From NCBI GenBank assembly GCA_030544165.1, contig JAUNRP010000091.1, positions 1 through 7,710 on the forward strand: a stretch of DNA of 7,710 bases, written 5' to 3'. The DNA is from a bacterium. GTDB taxonomy: Bacteria; Actinomycetota; Actinomycetes; Actinomycetales; Actinomycetaceae. The translations under genes were made by a program, and so were the position numbers. Each line of letters starts with the position of its first letter. Positions within the stretch are counted from its first letter, which is position 1. Below, one piece after another: positions 7,417 through 7,710 of this stretch. The notes under the pieces were generated by a model. The model was not told the origin of the DNA. It did not search any database and worked only from the letters and a program-made list of their open reading frames with translations.

Positions 7417-7710
7417 GTTGTGAGCGGGGCGGGTGGGCTGTTGGGGCGTGCTTGGCGTTTGTGATTCGGGCTGGCTGGCCCGGGTGGTCGACCCTGGCTC
7501 ACCGGCCCTGGCTGACGGGACCTGGCTCACGTGGCCGCGGTAGCCGTGGCTGGCTAGGCCAGTGCCGTGATGGTTGGCGTGTGCCGGGGCTGAGATGGCT
7601 GGCCGTGTCGTGGCTGGCCGGTTGCGCCCCTTCGCTCGGGTAGCCACCTATTTCGGCCGCCAGAATCCCGCGTTTGCCCCACGTTAACCAGCTTGCGGCC
7701 TCGAACGTGC
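7417..7710. other. Apparently gene-free region with short repeats
   Basis: No coding frame here has a recognisable protein, a good start or expected codon use; frames that run through are continuations of shadows of the citrate synthase gene. The + strand is rich in TGG and GGC words, with a tandem 14-bp unit at 7493-7534 and several TGGCTGGCC copies. From about 7640 the sequence becomes less repetitive and somewhat AT-richer, which may be the upstream or downstream region of a gene beyond the right edge. No tRNA or other RNA fold was recognised. Confidence 0.6.
7493..7534. repeat. Tandem 14-bp repeat, three copies
   Basis: Units begin at 7493, 7507 and 7521 with an exact 14-bp period. The shared core is CCTGGCTSAC (S is C, G, C in the three copies), followed by a variable four bases (CGGC, GGGA, GTGG). 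The period breaks off on both sides. The array lies about 75 bp past the terminator. Its role is unknown. Confidence 0.7.

Noticed and set aside
7554..7710. Minus-strand frame open from the right edge to a TAG at 7554-7556, possibly the end of a neighbouring gene
   Set aside because: About 51 codons with an Arg/Pro/Gln-rich end and no motif; another frame is open too. The repeats in it suggest non-coding DNA. It cannot be judged without more sequence.

Overview
The window is high-GC, gene-dense chromosomal DNA. Its protein sequences look actinobacterial: the TypA carries the long acidic G4-G5 insertion of that branch, the VanW protein uses the actinobacterial GGGLSQIS motif, and the block ferredoxin, succinyldiaminopimelate aminotransferase, citrate synthase is a familiar actinobacterial neighbourhood. 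I would place it in the Micrococcales/Actinomycetales broadly. The genus cannot be told from this stretch.

Layout, left to right. (1) The 3' five-sixths of typA/bipA enters from the left edge and ends at 1620. (2) Six bases later begins a 175-aa small integral membrane protein of unknown function, probably co-transcribed. (3) After an 85-bp gap with a ribosome-binding site comes a 611-aa membrane-anchored VanW-family cell-surface protein (2240-4075). (4) A short convergent gap with GC-rich hairpins separates it from a 79-aa SH3-like-fold protein on the minus strand. (5) That gene is divergent from fdxA (seven-iron ferredoxin, 4444-4767), which is followed 12 bp later by the DapC-type aminotransferase (4780-5904). 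(6) A 150-bp gap holds a plausible -10 element and a clear ribosome-binding site for the citrate synthase gene (6055-7365), which ends in a strong intrinsic terminator. (7) The last ~290 bp show no gene I can support; they hold three tandem copies of a 14-bp unit and scattered TGGCTGGCC words.

Functionally this is mostly housekeeping: a ribosome-associated GTPase, an envelope protein, low-potential electron transfer, the diaminopimelate/lysine branch that feeds peptidoglycan, and entry to the TCA cycle. VanW protein and DapC both touch the cell wall, but they belong to separate transcription units. I found no mobile element, CRISPR array, RNA gene or defence system. The least understood pieces are the small membrane protein, the VanW protein, the stand-alone SH3-like protein and the repeat-bearing region downstream of the citrate synthase gene.
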